From: M3007 sp046329435
GTDB taxonomy: Bacteria > Bacteroidota > Bacteroidia > Chitinophagales > Saprospiraceae
Direction: 5' to 3'
Assembly (NCBI GenBank): GCA_046329435.1
Contig: JAXLUR010000012.1
Coordinates: 1-64,000 of the forward strand
DNA: 64,000 bases
A program made the translations under genes and the position numbers. The notes beneath the pieces are model-generated. The model did not search any database, was not told where the DNA came from, and worked only from the letters and a program-made list of their open reading frames with translations. Below are positions 35,028 through 42,874 of this stretch, in pieces; position 1 is the first letter of the stretch; the number at the start of each line of letters is the position of its first letter.

Positions 35028-35516
35028 ATGGAATTTGTGTTCAACGAATGGTTTTTGAACTGGCACAGCCCGCTCGAAGCGACGCCAGAGCAAAGAAAAA
35101 CCGTACACCGGATCATTAATTGGTTGATCGGCCAGCAAGATCACCGATTAGTGGTGATGAACCGAAGCCCCTTTATGGATAAATTAAACCTGTTCAGAAA
35201 AGACTTTGACTATGACCCTTTTTGCCGAAATTCATTAAAAACGTTTTACGCCCAAATAATTATCAACCTGACCATTTGCCGGCAAGTCGAAAAACCGCCT
35301 CAATTACCACCTGACATTGAAGAATTGCTGCAACGCCCCACAGAGCCGCCGTTCACGAATATCGAAAGTGATCGTTATCTGTTTGAATCGGCCGAAACAA
35401 CCCATGAGAAGATCATCATTACAACTGATGAAAAACTCATCGGGCATTTTGCCCAAAGCGAACGATTTCGTCTCTGGACTGTTGATGAATTCCTGAAGAA
35501 ACTGAACATTCCCTAA
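35028..35516 (+). CDS. PIN-like protein paired with the ATPase
   Basis: A 162-residue protein starting 17 bp after the ATPase stop. The C-terminal half reads like a PIN-type nuclease core: D115 and E120 in ESDRYLFESAE, then IIITTDEKLIGHF with D134-E135, the usual I-x-T-x-D-x-x-L strand-loop. The N-terminal acidic residue could be E2 or E7 (FVFNEWFLNWHSP). A charged helical insert lies between. It is probably the effector (RNase or DNase) of the pair, with the ATPase as sensor or regulator. No named family is certain, and a non-nuclease partner is possible. Confidence 0.6.
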   Translation: MEFVFNEWFLNWHSPLEATPEQRKTVHRIINWLIGQQDHRLVVMNRSPFMDKLNLFRKDFDYDPFCRNSLKTFYAQIIINLTICRQVEKPPQLPPDIEELLQRPTEPPFTNIESDRYLFESAETTHEKIIITTDEKLIGHFAQSERFRLWTVDEFLKKLNIP

Positions 35517-35535
35517 GTGTCTGATACTCTGTAAC

Positions 35536-36219
35536 ATGCGCATCCTCCTCGTTGAAGACGAAGAATCCATCCGCGACCTTGTACGCCTCAACCTCGAACT
35601 GGAAGGCTACGAAGTCGTCACCACCAGCAATGGCAAAAAAGCCCTTGACCTCATCTATGGCCAGCATTTCGACCTGCTCCTCCTCGACGTCATGTTGCCC
35701 GACCTGGACGGGTTCACGATTACCGAACAGGTCCGCCTCAGCAACACGGAGGTGCCCATTCTGATGCTCACCGCCAAAGACATGGCCCAGGACCGCATCA
35801 TGGGGCTGAAAAAAGGCGCCGACGACTACATCACCAAACCTTTTAACCTGGAAGAACTGCTGCTGCGCGTGCACAACCTCCTGCGGCGCAGCCAACGCGT
35901 CAAGGGTGAAGCGGCAGACGTGGTCGAATTCGGCCGCAACAAGGTGTCTTTCAACACTTTCGAGGCCATCACCTGGCGCGGCGAAACGCAGGTTTTGACC
36001 AAAAAAGAGGCCATGTTGCTCAAACTGCTCATCGAACGCCGCAACGAGGTGGTGAGCCGCAACCAGATCCTGCAGGCAGTTTGGGGCTACGATGTGTTTC
36101 CGAGCACCCGCACCATCGACAATTTTATCCTGGCCTTCCGCAAATACTTCGAGGAAGACCCCAAACAACCGAGGTTCTTCCACTCGATCCGCGGCGTGGG
36201 TTACAAGTTCACGGAGTAA
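35536..36219 (+). CDS. OmpR/PhoB-family response regulator
   Basis: A 227-residue regulator. The receiver domain has acidic pocket E7-D8-E9, phospho-acceptor D51 in LLLLDVMLPDLDG, and switch Lys101 in DDYITKPF. The C-terminal winged helix (about 130-225) includes LTKKEAMLLKLLIERRNEVVSR and STRTIDNFILAFRKYFEEDP. No histidine kinase gene is adjacent, so it is an orphan in this window. Its stop overlaps the start of the next gene as TAATG. Confidence 0.95.
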   Translation: MRILLVEDEESIRDLVRLNLELEGYEVVTTSNGKKALDLIYGQHFDLLLLDVMLPDLDGFTITEQVRLSNTEVPILMLTAKDMAQDRIMGLKKGADDYITKPFNLEELLLRVHNLLRRSQRVKGEAADVVEFGRNKVSFNTFEAITWRGETQVLTKKEAMLLKLLIERRNEVVSRNQILQAVWGYDVFPSTRTIDNFILAFRKYFEEDPKQPRFFHSIRGVGYKFTE

Positions 36220-37139
36220 TGGAATTTGGCAAACTGCAGTCGCTCGAGGGCGTCGATTTTTCCCTGCCGCCCGATCCGCCCGAAAACGAGCTCGTGCTCG
36301 AACAACTTTTACCATCCGTGCAGCCCCGGGTTTATATCGGCGCCACAGGTTACAACATGAAACCCTGGGTCGGCAAATGGTATCCGGCAGGCGCGCGCGA
36401 CCGCGATTTCGTGCGGCATTACGGGGCCCAGTTCAATACGATCGAACACAACACCACCCATTACCGCATCCCCGACGAAGCCACCGTGGCGCGCTGGCGG
36501 GAAGAAGTGCCGGATGATTTCCGATACTGCCCGAAAGTGCCGCAAAGCCTGAGCCATGCGCGCGATCTGGGGGTGCATAGCCCCGAACTCCCTCTGTTTT
36601 GTCGGGCGATTGCCGGACTGGGCAACCGGCTGGGTTGTTGTTTTTTGCAGGTTTCGCCCCATTTTTCGCCGCAAAATCTGCCGGTGCTGGAGCGTTTTCT
36701 CGACAAATGGGCGCCCGATATTCCGCTTGCCGTGGAAGTGCGGCACGAAGATTTTTTCCGTCCGACCGCCGCGGCACTGCGCTATTTTTCGCTGCTTGCC
36801 AGCGCCGGCGCCGCGGCCGTAATCACGGATGTGGCCGGACGCCGCGATGTTTGCCACATGCACCTGACCAACGGAACCGCCATGATCCGCTTCGTCGGCA
36901 ACGGCCTGCACCCGACCGATTATTCCCGCATCGACGATTGGGCCTTGCGGCTCTCCACGTGGTTTGCAAAAGGGCTGCAAACGGCTTACGTCTTTACCCA
37001 CGAACCCGACAACCTGCTCGCTCCCGAACTGGCCGCCTACGCCGCCGAGCGCTTTCAGGGCGCCGCACAAGGCCTGCAAACCCGTGGGCCCAAACCGCTC
37101 GGCCGCCCCGCGCAACAAACTTCGTTGTTTGACATTTAA
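36219..37139 (+). CDS. YecE-like DUF72 family protein
   Basis: A 306-residue DUF72 protein with a TIM-barrel-like fold. VYIGATGYNMKPWVGKWYP opens the domain; FNTIEHNTTHYRIPDEATVARWREEVPDDFRYCPKVPQ (in part) and FLQVSPHFSPQNLPVLERFLDKW follow, then FTHEPDNLLAPELAAY near the end. Function in the family is not settled. The ATG at 36219 overlaps the regulator stop (TAATG), so translation is coupled. A 40-residue N-terminal extension not in the domain precedes it. Confidence 0.88.
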   Translation: MEFGKLQSLEGVDFSLPPDPPENELVLEQLLPSVQPRVYIGATGYNMKPWVGKWYPAGARDRDFVRHYGAQFNTIEHNTTHYRIPDEATVARWREEVPDDFRYCPKVPQSLSHARDLGVHSPELPLFCRAIAGLGNRLGCCFLQVSPHFSPQNLPVLERFLDKWAPDIPLAVEVRHEDFFRPTAAALRYFSLLASAGAAAVITDVAGRRDVCHMHLTNGTAMIRFVGNGLHPTDYSRIDDWALRLSTWFAKGLQTAYVFTHEPDNLLAPELAAYAAERFQGAAQGLQTRGPKPLGRPAQQTSLFDI

Positions 37140-37226
37140 GGAATGTTTCACCTGGTAAAATGTCGTACAGCACGGCGACGTTTTTACCTTTCCCGCTCCA
37201 AAATCAAGCCGGCAAAAACTCCACCG

Positions 37227-39329
37227 ATGGCATTGTTACCCTTTGTTCACCGAGATATTTCCTGGTTATCATTCAACTACCGCGTTCTGCAGGAAGCCAA
37301 GGACCCTGCCGTGCCACTGCTCGAACGTTTGAAATTTCTCGCGATCTACTCCTCCAACCTCGACGAATTTTTCCGCATCCGCGTAGCCAACCTCCGCAAC
37401 CTCAAAAAGGTGGGTAAAAAAACCAAAGCCCAGCTCGATTTCGACCCGACCGAGCTGTTGAAGGAGATTCACCGGATAGTAAATCGCCAGCAGGCCGAAT
37501 TGTCAGAGGTTTTTTCCCGGCAGATCGTGCCCGAACTGGCCCGGCACCGCATCCGCATGTTGCGGCGGCTCGACCTGAACGCCGATCAGCGCGCTTTTGT
37601 AGAAGCCTATTTCCGCGACAACCTGCTGCCGTTCGTGATGCCCGTGTTGCTGGTCAAACGCCGCATCCGGCCGTTTTTGGCCAATGCACACCTTTACCTG
37701 GCCGTACACCTGCGTCAGCGCAAAAAACCGATGGCAGCCAGCGAATACGCTCTGGTCAAGATTCCCAGCGACCAGTTGCCCAGGTTTGTGCCCCTGCCTT
37801 CGGCGCCCGGCACCCACGACCTGATCCTGCTCGACGACATCGTGAGGCACTCCGTTTCCTGGCTGTTCCCCGGGTATGAAATTCAGGACACCTATTCCAT
37901 CAAACTCACCCGCGACGCCGAACTGTATATCGAGGACGAATTCTCGGGCGACCTCGTGCAAAAGATCAAATCCAGCCTGCAAAAACGCCAGGTCGGGCCG
38001 GCCAGCCGTTTCGTGTACGACCGCGAAATGCCGGGGCACCTGCTGGAGTACCTGCAGGATACTTTCGACCTGGGCAAATACGACATGCTGCCGGAAGGCC
38101 GCTACCACAACAATTTCGACTTTTTCAAATTCCCCGATTTCGGGCTGACGCACCTCAAAAACAAGCCACTTCCTCCCCTGCCCCACCCTTTGTTGCACGA
38201 CACGACCGATCCCTTCGGGGTCATTCGTGCAAAAGACCAGTTGTTGCACATGCCCTACCAGGCCTACGACTCGGTCGTCAATTTTTTCGAACGCGCGGCC
38301 ACCGACCCTGCCGTTACCCACATCAAGGTCATACAGTACCGCGTAGCGCGCAACAGCCGCATCATGCACGCTCTCATGGACGCAGTGCGGCACGGCAAGC
38401 AGGTTTCGGCATTTGTCGAGATCAAGGCGCGGTTCGACGAGGCTGCCAACCTCGAATGGGGCGAACGGATGGAACGGGCCGGTGTTCGGGTGTATTACTC
38501 CCTGCCGGGCGTCAAGGTGCACGCCAAAGTAGGCCTGGTGCGGCGAATCGAACAGGGCGAGCCGCGCCTGTACACCTATTTCAGTACCGGCAACTTCCAC
38601 GAAGACACGGCAAAAATCTACTCCGATTTCGGCCTTTTTACCGCCGATCCCCGATTGACTTCGGAGGCGAGCCTGTTGTTCAGCCACCTGGAAAACATCC
38701 AGCCCGGAGCGCTGAAATTTGAACACCTGCTGGTTGGCAAGTTCAACCTCAGGCCGGCATTTTACCACCTTATCGACCGGGAAATCGCCGCGGCAAAAAA
38801 GAAAAAGCAGGCCGGCATGATCCTGAAACTCAACAGCCTGGAAGACCGCGACATCGTCCAGAAACTATACGAGGCATCGCGCGCCGGTGTCAGGATCAAA
38901 TTGATCGTACGGGGCATTTGCTGCCTGGTACCCGGCATTCGCGACATCAGCGAGAACATTGAGGTCATCAGTATTGTTGATCGTTTTCTGGAACACGCGA
39001 GGATTCTGGTTTTCCACAATGGCGGACAGGAACGCTATTACATGTCGAGCGCCGACTGGATGGAGCGCAACCTGACCCACCGTATCGAAACCACCTACCC
39101 CGTGTACGACCCCGACCTGCAAAAAGAAATTCGCGAGCTGCTCGATCTTCAACTCAACGACAACGTCAAAGCGCGCATCATCGACCGCTACAACACCAAC
39201 GAATACCGGCGCAGCGCATCCGATATCCCCGTGCGGGCCCAAATCGAAACCTATTTTTATTACAAAAGAAAACTGGAAAATACCGCGGCCGGCGCCTTGC
39301 CATCGGCCAGTCCGGCAGCGGATCACTAA
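37227..39329 (+). CDS. ppk1: Polyphosphate kinase 1
   Basis: A 700-residue PPK1 that makes polyphosphate from ATP. The N domain opens with FVHRDISWLSFNYRVLQEA, including the L-x-F-x-x-R-V-L-x-E-A signature, followed by SSNLDEFFRIRVANL. The catalytic phospholipase-D-like half has FFERAATDPAVTHIKVIQYRVARNSRI (in part), and the phosphorylated histidine, probably H432, in GVKVHAKVGLV. ILVFHNGGQERYYMSSADWMERNL follows near the C-terminus. The start at 37227 gives the standard MALLPFVHRDISWL. It precedes the J-domain-like gene by 3 bp, suggesting co-transcription. Confidence 0.96.
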   Translation: MALLPFVHRDISWLSFNYRVLQEAKDPAVPLLERLKFLAIYSSNLDEFFRIRVANLRNLKKVGKKTKAQLDFDPTELLKEIHRIVNRQQAELSEVFSRQIVPELARHRIRMLRRLDLNADQRAFVEAYFRDNLLPFVMPVLLVKRRIRPFLANAHLYLAVHLRQRKKPMAASEYALVKIPSDQLPRFVPLPSAPGTHDLILLDDIVRHSVSWLFPGYEIQDTYSIKLTRDAELYIEDEFSGDLVQKIKSSLQKRQVGPASRFVYDREMPGHLLEYLQDTFDLGKYDMLPEGRYHNNFDFFKFPDFGLTHLKNKPLPPLPHPLLHDTTDPFGVIRAKDQLLHMPYQAYDSVVNFFERAATDPAVTHIKVIQYRVARNSRIMHALMDAVRHGKQVSAFVEIKARFDEAANLEWGERMERAGVRVYYSLPGVKVHAKVGLVRRIEQGEPRLYTYFSTGNFHEDTAKIYSDFGLFTADPRLTSEASLLFSHLENIQPGALKFEHLLVGKFNLRPAFYHLIDREIAAAKKKKQAGMILKLNSLEDRDIVQKLYEASRAGVRIKLIVRGICCLVPGIRDISENIEVISIVDRFLEHARILVFHNGGQERYYMSSADWMERNLTHRIETTYPVYDPDLQKEIRELLDLQLNDNVKARIIDRYNTNEYRRSASDIPVRAQIETYFYYKRKLENTAAGALPSASPAADH

Positions 39330-39332
39330 GCT

Positions 39333-40016
39333 ATGAACAACCATACAATGACCGGGACCTACTTCACGCCCCAGGAAAGTGCCGACATCCGTGAGTGGTT
39401 TGGCCTTGCTCCTGAACAGATCGACGCAGAAATCCTGAAAAAAACGCTGCGCGAACTGCGCGCCAAATACCACCCCGACAATTTTGAAAAATTCGGCGAC
39501 GCCACCGTAAAACAGCTGGCAACCGACCGGTTTCAGCGCATCGAGCAACTGGCTGAAAAACTGCAAGCCTGGTTCGAAGGCAAATTGCCGCAACTGCCCG
39601 ACGCCCCCGCGCCGCCCGGCGCCACATTCGGCCCCGACGCACGCTTTGCTTTCCAGTCGATGAAAATCGAAATCCGCACGGGCGACAAAGACCTGAAATA
39701 CCATCTGTTCGGCAGTTTTTACCGCTGGCTGACGCTGGGCGAAAAATTCAAGATCCCTCAAGCCGGCAATGCCTGGCTCATCGCCGACGAAGAATATCGG
39801 GGCCGCAACATCGGATTTCAGGAGACCATTCGTTTCTACCTGAGCTTCGATGAAAACGATCCTGTGGATGCGATTGTCGACTGGCTCTGGGGCAAAATCG
39901 AAGGCAGAGCCGACGCCCTGTTGATCGAAGGCGAGCCGGTCGCGTCCAGCTACGAGGCTATCTTGTTGAATATCAAACGCCGTTCGTATCGCCGACTGGC
40001 GTCCAGCACAGGCTGA
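39333..40016 (+). CDS. J-domain-like protein with uncharacterised C-terminal domain
   Basis: A 227-residue cytoplasmic protein. The N-terminal 85 residues have J-domain features: helix LKKTLRELRAKYHPDNFEKF with the HPD motif, then RFQRIEQLAEKLQAWFEG. After a Pro-rich linker (about 86-105), an unrecognised alpha/beta domain (about 106-225) includes KYHLFGSFYRWLTLG and NIGFQETIRFYLSFD. It may be a co-chaperone or a client-specific adaptor. It starts 3 bp after ppk1 and could be linked to polyphosphate physiology. An ATG five codons downstream is also possible. Confidence 0.65.
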   Translation: MNNHTMTGTYFTPQESADIREWFGLAPEQIDAEILKKTLRELRAKYHPDNFEKFGDATVKQLATDRFQRIEQLAEKLQAWFEGKLPQLPDAPAPPGATFGPDARFAFQSMKIEIRTGDKDLKYHLFGSFYRWLTLGEKFKIPQAGNAWLIADEEYRGRNIGFQETIRFYLSFDENDPVDAIVDWLWGKIEGRADALLIEGEPVASSYEAILLNIKRRSYRRLASSTG

Positions 40017-40072
40017 TCGGATGGCAGGCGGACAGGCCTGAAAAAAAATTTGAAAAAAATTTTTCCAAAGAC

Positions 40073-40104
40073 TTGTCGCTTCGAAAAAACGACTCTTATC
40101 TTTG
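40073..40104 (+). promoter_or_regulatory. Promoter of the tRNA-Gly/tRNA-Leu unit
   Basis: A TTG (40073-40075) is followed 21 bp later by TATCTTTG (40097-40104), a full TAnnTTTG -7 box. This lies about 38 bp before the tRNA-Gly 5' end, after a long A-rich tract. Confidence 0.65.
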
Positions 40105-40142
40105 CACCCGCTAAGAACAAAGGTTCTTTACAAAAAACGAAT

Positions 40143-40218
40143 GCGGAAGTAGCTCAGTTGGTAGAGCGCAACCTTGCCAAGGTTGAGGTCGCGAGTTCGA
40201 ATCTCGTTTTCCGCTCCA
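40143..40218 (+). tRNA. tRNA-Gly (anticodon GCC)
   Basis: Cloverleaf: acceptor GCGGAAG/TTTCCGC (one G-T pair), D arm GCTC-AGTTGGTA-GAGC, anticodon stem CAACC/GGTTG with loop TTGCCAA, T arm GCGAG-TTCGAAT-CTCGT. The 3' CCA (40216-40218) is encoded. Confidence 0.96.
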
Positions 40219-40284
40219 AAAAGCTCGCTGGTTCAGCGGGCTTTTTTGCTTTTATGGCCTATTTTTGTGACCATGAGTTCAGGA

Positions 40285-40368
40285 GCCCGGGTGGTGAAAA
40301 GGTAGACACGAGGGACTTAAAATCCCTTGACCCCAAAGGTCGTGCAGGTTCGAGTCCTGTTCCGGGCA
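40285..40368 (+). tRNA. tRNA-Leu (anticodon TAA)
   Basis: Acceptor GCCCGGG/TCCGGGC, anticodon stem AGGGA/TCCCT with loop CTTAAAA, long variable arm TGACCCCAAAGGTCG, T arm GCAGG-TTCGAGT-CCTGT. No CCA is encoded, unlike the tRNA-Gly 66 bp upstream. They probably share one promoter. A GC-rich hairpin with T run (about 40378-40407) follows. Confidence 0.95.
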
Positions 40369-40374
40369 CATTTG

Positions 40375-40412
40375 ACAAGGCTCTCCTTCGGGGAGCCTTT
40401 TTTATTTTTCCT
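40375..40412 (+). terminator. Terminator of the tRNA unit
   Basis: AAGGCTC-TCC-TTCGG-GGA-GCCTTTTTTATTTTT: AAGGCTC pairs with GAGCCTT, followed by a T-rich tail. Confidence 0.8.
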
Positions 40413-40477
40413 GTTAAATTTTCAGCGTACACCTAAAAGTCCCGCGCCGCGCGTTTTGGAGAAAAAAATTCCCCCTT

Positions 40478-41350
40478 ATGCTGAGAAAACTCGCGTTGTG
40501 CAGCTTGCTAGCCCTCTTGTCCATGCCCCTGGGCGCCCAGCAGAAAAAAACTGCGCCCAAAACCGCCGTCATCGACCTGGGCGATGCGCTGAGACAGGGA
40601 CTGCTGGCCATCGAGGTCAGCGGAACGGGCGGCCACCAGGGCGAATGCCTCCGCCTGAGCGCCCGCAACCTGAGCGGCAAAAGCCTGCGCGTCCGTATTC
40701 CGGTCGGACAGTTTTTCGAGCCCGGCGACAGCAGTTTGCAGACCCTGGTCGTAGCCGAACAACACACCCTGGCGCTTCAAGGCAAAACGCCCGCTTCGTT
40801 GCTCCTCAAAACTTTCTGTGCGCAAGCGGGCGACCTTTCGCCGCAGCCCAACGCCGCTTTCAGCGCAGGCGCAATGGCCCCCGAGCAACTCTGCAAGCTC
40901 CTGCTGTTCATCGCCCAATCGGGCAAAACCGATTCGCCGGCAGCGCAAAGCGCCGTCTGGTGCCTGACCAACCGCCATTCGCTGGGCGGGATCGGCGATG
41001 CCGAACTCACCAAATTTACCGCCGAATTGCTGGGGCGCACCCCGCCAGGCTACCGTATCCGCTATGAAAGCCGCGAAATCCGGCCGGGCGACCGGGCCCT
41101 GCCCGGGAAAGCCCTGGTGGTGGAAGGCAGCTATCAGTATGTGATCGCCCAAGATACCAAGGTGACCATGTTGCTGCTGCGCGAAGACGGCAGCCTGATC
41201 AAAAAACTGTCGGCCGCAGAAGACATGATTGCCGGCGAACACCGCGGCAGCCTGCACCTTGAGGTGTACAACCTTCCGCCCGGCAGATACATCGTTCGCT
41301 GGCAAACCCGCGAGGGTGAGGTCATCAAGGATATTCCGGTCGAATTTTGA
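40478..41350 (+). CDS. Exported protein of unknown function
   Basis: A 290-residue secreted protein with a signal peptide (1-20, ending LGAQQ). The first half (about 30-170) looks like a surface module with conserved FFEPGDSSLQTLVVAE, LLLKTFCAQAGDLSP and QSAVWCLTN; two cysteines (in KTFCAQ and AVWCLT) may form a bond. The last 80 residues form a beta domain (YNLPPGRYIVRWQTREGEVIKDIPVEF) resembling a Por-type sandwich. No named family is certain. It is convergent with the thioredoxin gene, with two terminators between them. Confidence 0.65.
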   Translation: MLRKLALCSLLALLSMPLGAQQKKTAPKTAVIDLGDALRQGLLAIEVSGTGGHQGECLRLSARNLSGKSLRVRIPVGQFFEPGDSSLQTLVVAEQHTLALQGKTPASLLLKTFCAQAGDLSPQPNAAFSAGAMAPEQLCKLLLFIAQSGKTDSPAAQSAVWCLTNRHSLGGIGDAELTKFTAELLGRTPPGYRIRYESREIRPGDRALPGKALVVEGSYQYVIAQDTKVTMLLLREDGSLIKKLSAAEDMIAGEHRGSLHLEVYNLPPGRYIVRWQTREGEVIKDIPVEF

Positions 41351-41351
41351 C

Positions 41352-41440
41352 AAAAAAGCCCCGCCAGCCTGGGTAGGCGACGGGGCAATGTGCAGTCGGC
41401 AGGTTGTGACGCTGCGCCGTTCGGAACGGCGCTATTTTTT
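41352..41440. terminator. Back-to-back terminators between convergent genes
   Basis: The first hairpin GCCCCG-CC-A-GCCT/AGGC-GA-CGGGGC (41358-41386), preceded by AAAAAA, works for the minus-strand gene. The second, GCGCCGTT-CGG-AACGGCGC followed by TATTTTTTT (41414-41440), works for the plus-strand gene and overlaps the thioredoxin stop codon. Confidence 0.75.
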
Positions 41441-41923
41441 TAATTCCTTGAGTTTTTCCTCGAGTTCGAGTTCGTCGCCGGGCGCGTAGCCGGTGTGTTC
41501 GAACACGATGTTGCCCGACTGGTCGAGCACCAGCATATGGGGCACGGACGAGACGTTGGCGGCCTGCTGGAATTCCTTGTTGCTGTCGACCAGCACGCGG
41601 TACTTCCAGCCTTTTTCAGCAACCATGGCGGGGATTTTGGCCGACGTTCGGGCATCATCGACACTGATTGCGATGAGTTCGACATCGTAGTCTTTTTGCC
41701 AGTCTTCGTAATAGTCTTTGATGGCGTCGAGTTCTTTTTTACAGGGCGAGCACCAGGTGGCCCAAAAACTGATGATGGTGATCTTGCCGGATTTGCCCAG
41801 TTCCTGCACGTTCAGGCTCTGTCCTTCCAGCGTTTTGACGTTGGCCGAGGGCAAGGATTTGTTTTGAGCAAATACGCTCAGGGCAACGAAACAGGCGACA
41901 AGGGCCAGCAGTGTTTTTTTCAT
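41432..41923 (-). CDS. TlpA-like periplasmic thioredoxin
   Basis: A 163-residue protein with a signal peptide (MKKTLLALVACFVALSVFAQ). Its thioredoxin domain has active site WCSPC in SFWATWCSPCKKELDAI (residues about 52-68), followed by the cis-Pro in SSVPHMLVLD. TlpA/ResA proteins reduce disulfides in periplasmic clients such as cytochromes. The start was set at 41923 by the signal peptide. A promoter box (complement of TATTTTTG, 41962-41969) lies upstream. Confidence 0.92.
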   Translation of the reverse strand: MKKTLLALVACFVALSVFAQNKSLPSANVKTLEGQSLNVQELGKSGKITIISFWATWCSPCKKELDAIKDYYEDWQKDYDVELIAISVDDARTSAKIPAMVAEKGWKYRVLVDSNKEFQQAANVSSVPHMLVLDQSGNIVFEHTGYAPGDELELEEKLKELKK

Positions 41924-41961
41924 GTTGAACAACTTGGTATAAATGATTGTAAATGACGCTC

Positions 41962-41969
41962 CAAAAATA
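41962..41969 (-). promoter_or_regulatory. Promoter -7 box for the thioredoxin gene
   Basis: Minus strand TATTTTTG fits TAnnTTTG, about 38 bp before the start codon. Confidence 0.5.
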
Positions 41970-42049
41970 GGTGGATTGTCCAATGTCGTGTCGGACTTAA
42001 CCTCGGATTAACGAAAAGGGTCGTTCTGCGACAATTTCTTAACAGCCTT

Positions 42050-42868
42050 TCAGGGAATGCACAAACGTCGCAACGCGGCCTCGTCGCCGTAAAAAACGTT
42101 GAAATCAACCGGCTCGTTGATGCCGTTCACATTGCCGCGGTCGCTGTGTTGCCAGAAATGCCACCTGGAGTCGTCGGGCATGTCAAGATCCGTGACGTAG
42201 TAGTGCGCGATCCAGAAGCAGTAGGGCTTGAACTCCGGCTGATCGGCAAAATGGTTTTTGTAAAAATCACGGTTGGTGTACAAAATAGGTTTCACCCCAT
42301 AGCGCTTTTCCAGCAGGGCGATAAACTCAAGCGTCGCTTTGCGTATCTGGTCGCGGCCCATTCCTTTTTTTTCCTCGATATCGATCACAGGGGGCAAATC
42401 GCCGGGGCGCAGGCGCACGTTTTTGGCAAAATTCAAAGCCTGGTCGCGCGGACTGACGTTCGGCAAAAAAAAATGGTAGGCGCCGCGGATAATGTTGTTC
42501 TCCCGGGCATTATCCCAGTTGCGGTCAAACTCGGGGTCTTTGATCCAGGAACCTTCCGTGGCCTTGATGAACGCGAAAGAAATACGCACGTCGTTCACCT
42601 GCATTTTGCTGACCCGCTCCCAGTCTACCCGGCGCTGATAACGGCTCACATCGATGCCGTGCACCGAATATCCGTGGGGGATACGAATGCCAAAGTGTTT
42701 GTATTCCTTGTAATGAAAGGGGTAATCGAACAGGCTGAACACCTGATAACGCAGCCAGGGGCTGAACAGCATACCCGTCATAAACGCCAGCAGAAGGCCG
42801 ACCCACCAGGGCGCAGGCGGTTTGCCCGAAGAACGAAACGGCAGCAGTTTTTGGAATCCCTTGGCCAT
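42050..42868 (-). CDS. GH25 family lysozyme with N-terminal membrane anchor
   Basis: A 272-residue protein. An N-terminal membrane span (about 20-42) precedes a GH25 muramidase: HGIDVSRYQRRVDW with the catalytic-barrel Asp, FAFIKATEGSWIKDPEFDRNW, GAYHFFLPNVSP, and the acid pair in PPVIDIEEKKG (D-x-E). ILYTNRDFYKNHF and HFWQHSDRG follow. It cleaves N-acetylmuramyl-glucosaminyl bonds in the periplasm. It starts 6 bp after the PaaG-like gene ends, so the two are probably co-transcribed. Confidence 0.93.
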   Translation of the reverse strand: MAKGFQKLLPFRSSGKPPAPWWVGLLLAFMTGMLFSPWLRYQVFSLFDYPFHYKEYKHFGIRIPHGYSVHGIDVSRYQRRVDWERVSKMQVNDVRISFAFIKATEGSWIKDPEFDRNWDNARENNIIRGAYHFFLPNVSPRDQALNFAKNVRLRPGDLPPVIDIEEKKGMGRDQIRKATLEFIALLEKRYGVKPILYTNRDFYKNHFADQPEFKPYCFWIAHYYVTDLDMPDDSRWHFWQHSDRGNVNGINEPVDFNVFYGDEAALRRLCIP

Positions 42869-42874
42869 CGGCGC

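Noticed and set aside
35028..35516. PARIS AriB-like (TOPRIM/DUF4435) identity for the ATPase partner
   Set aside because: No TOPRIM-type acidic motif is visible and the protein is shorter; the residues fit a PIN-like core better.
40050..40436. A 128-residue ORF between the J-domain-like gene and 40.4 kb
   Set aside because: It runs across two tRNA genes and their promoter.
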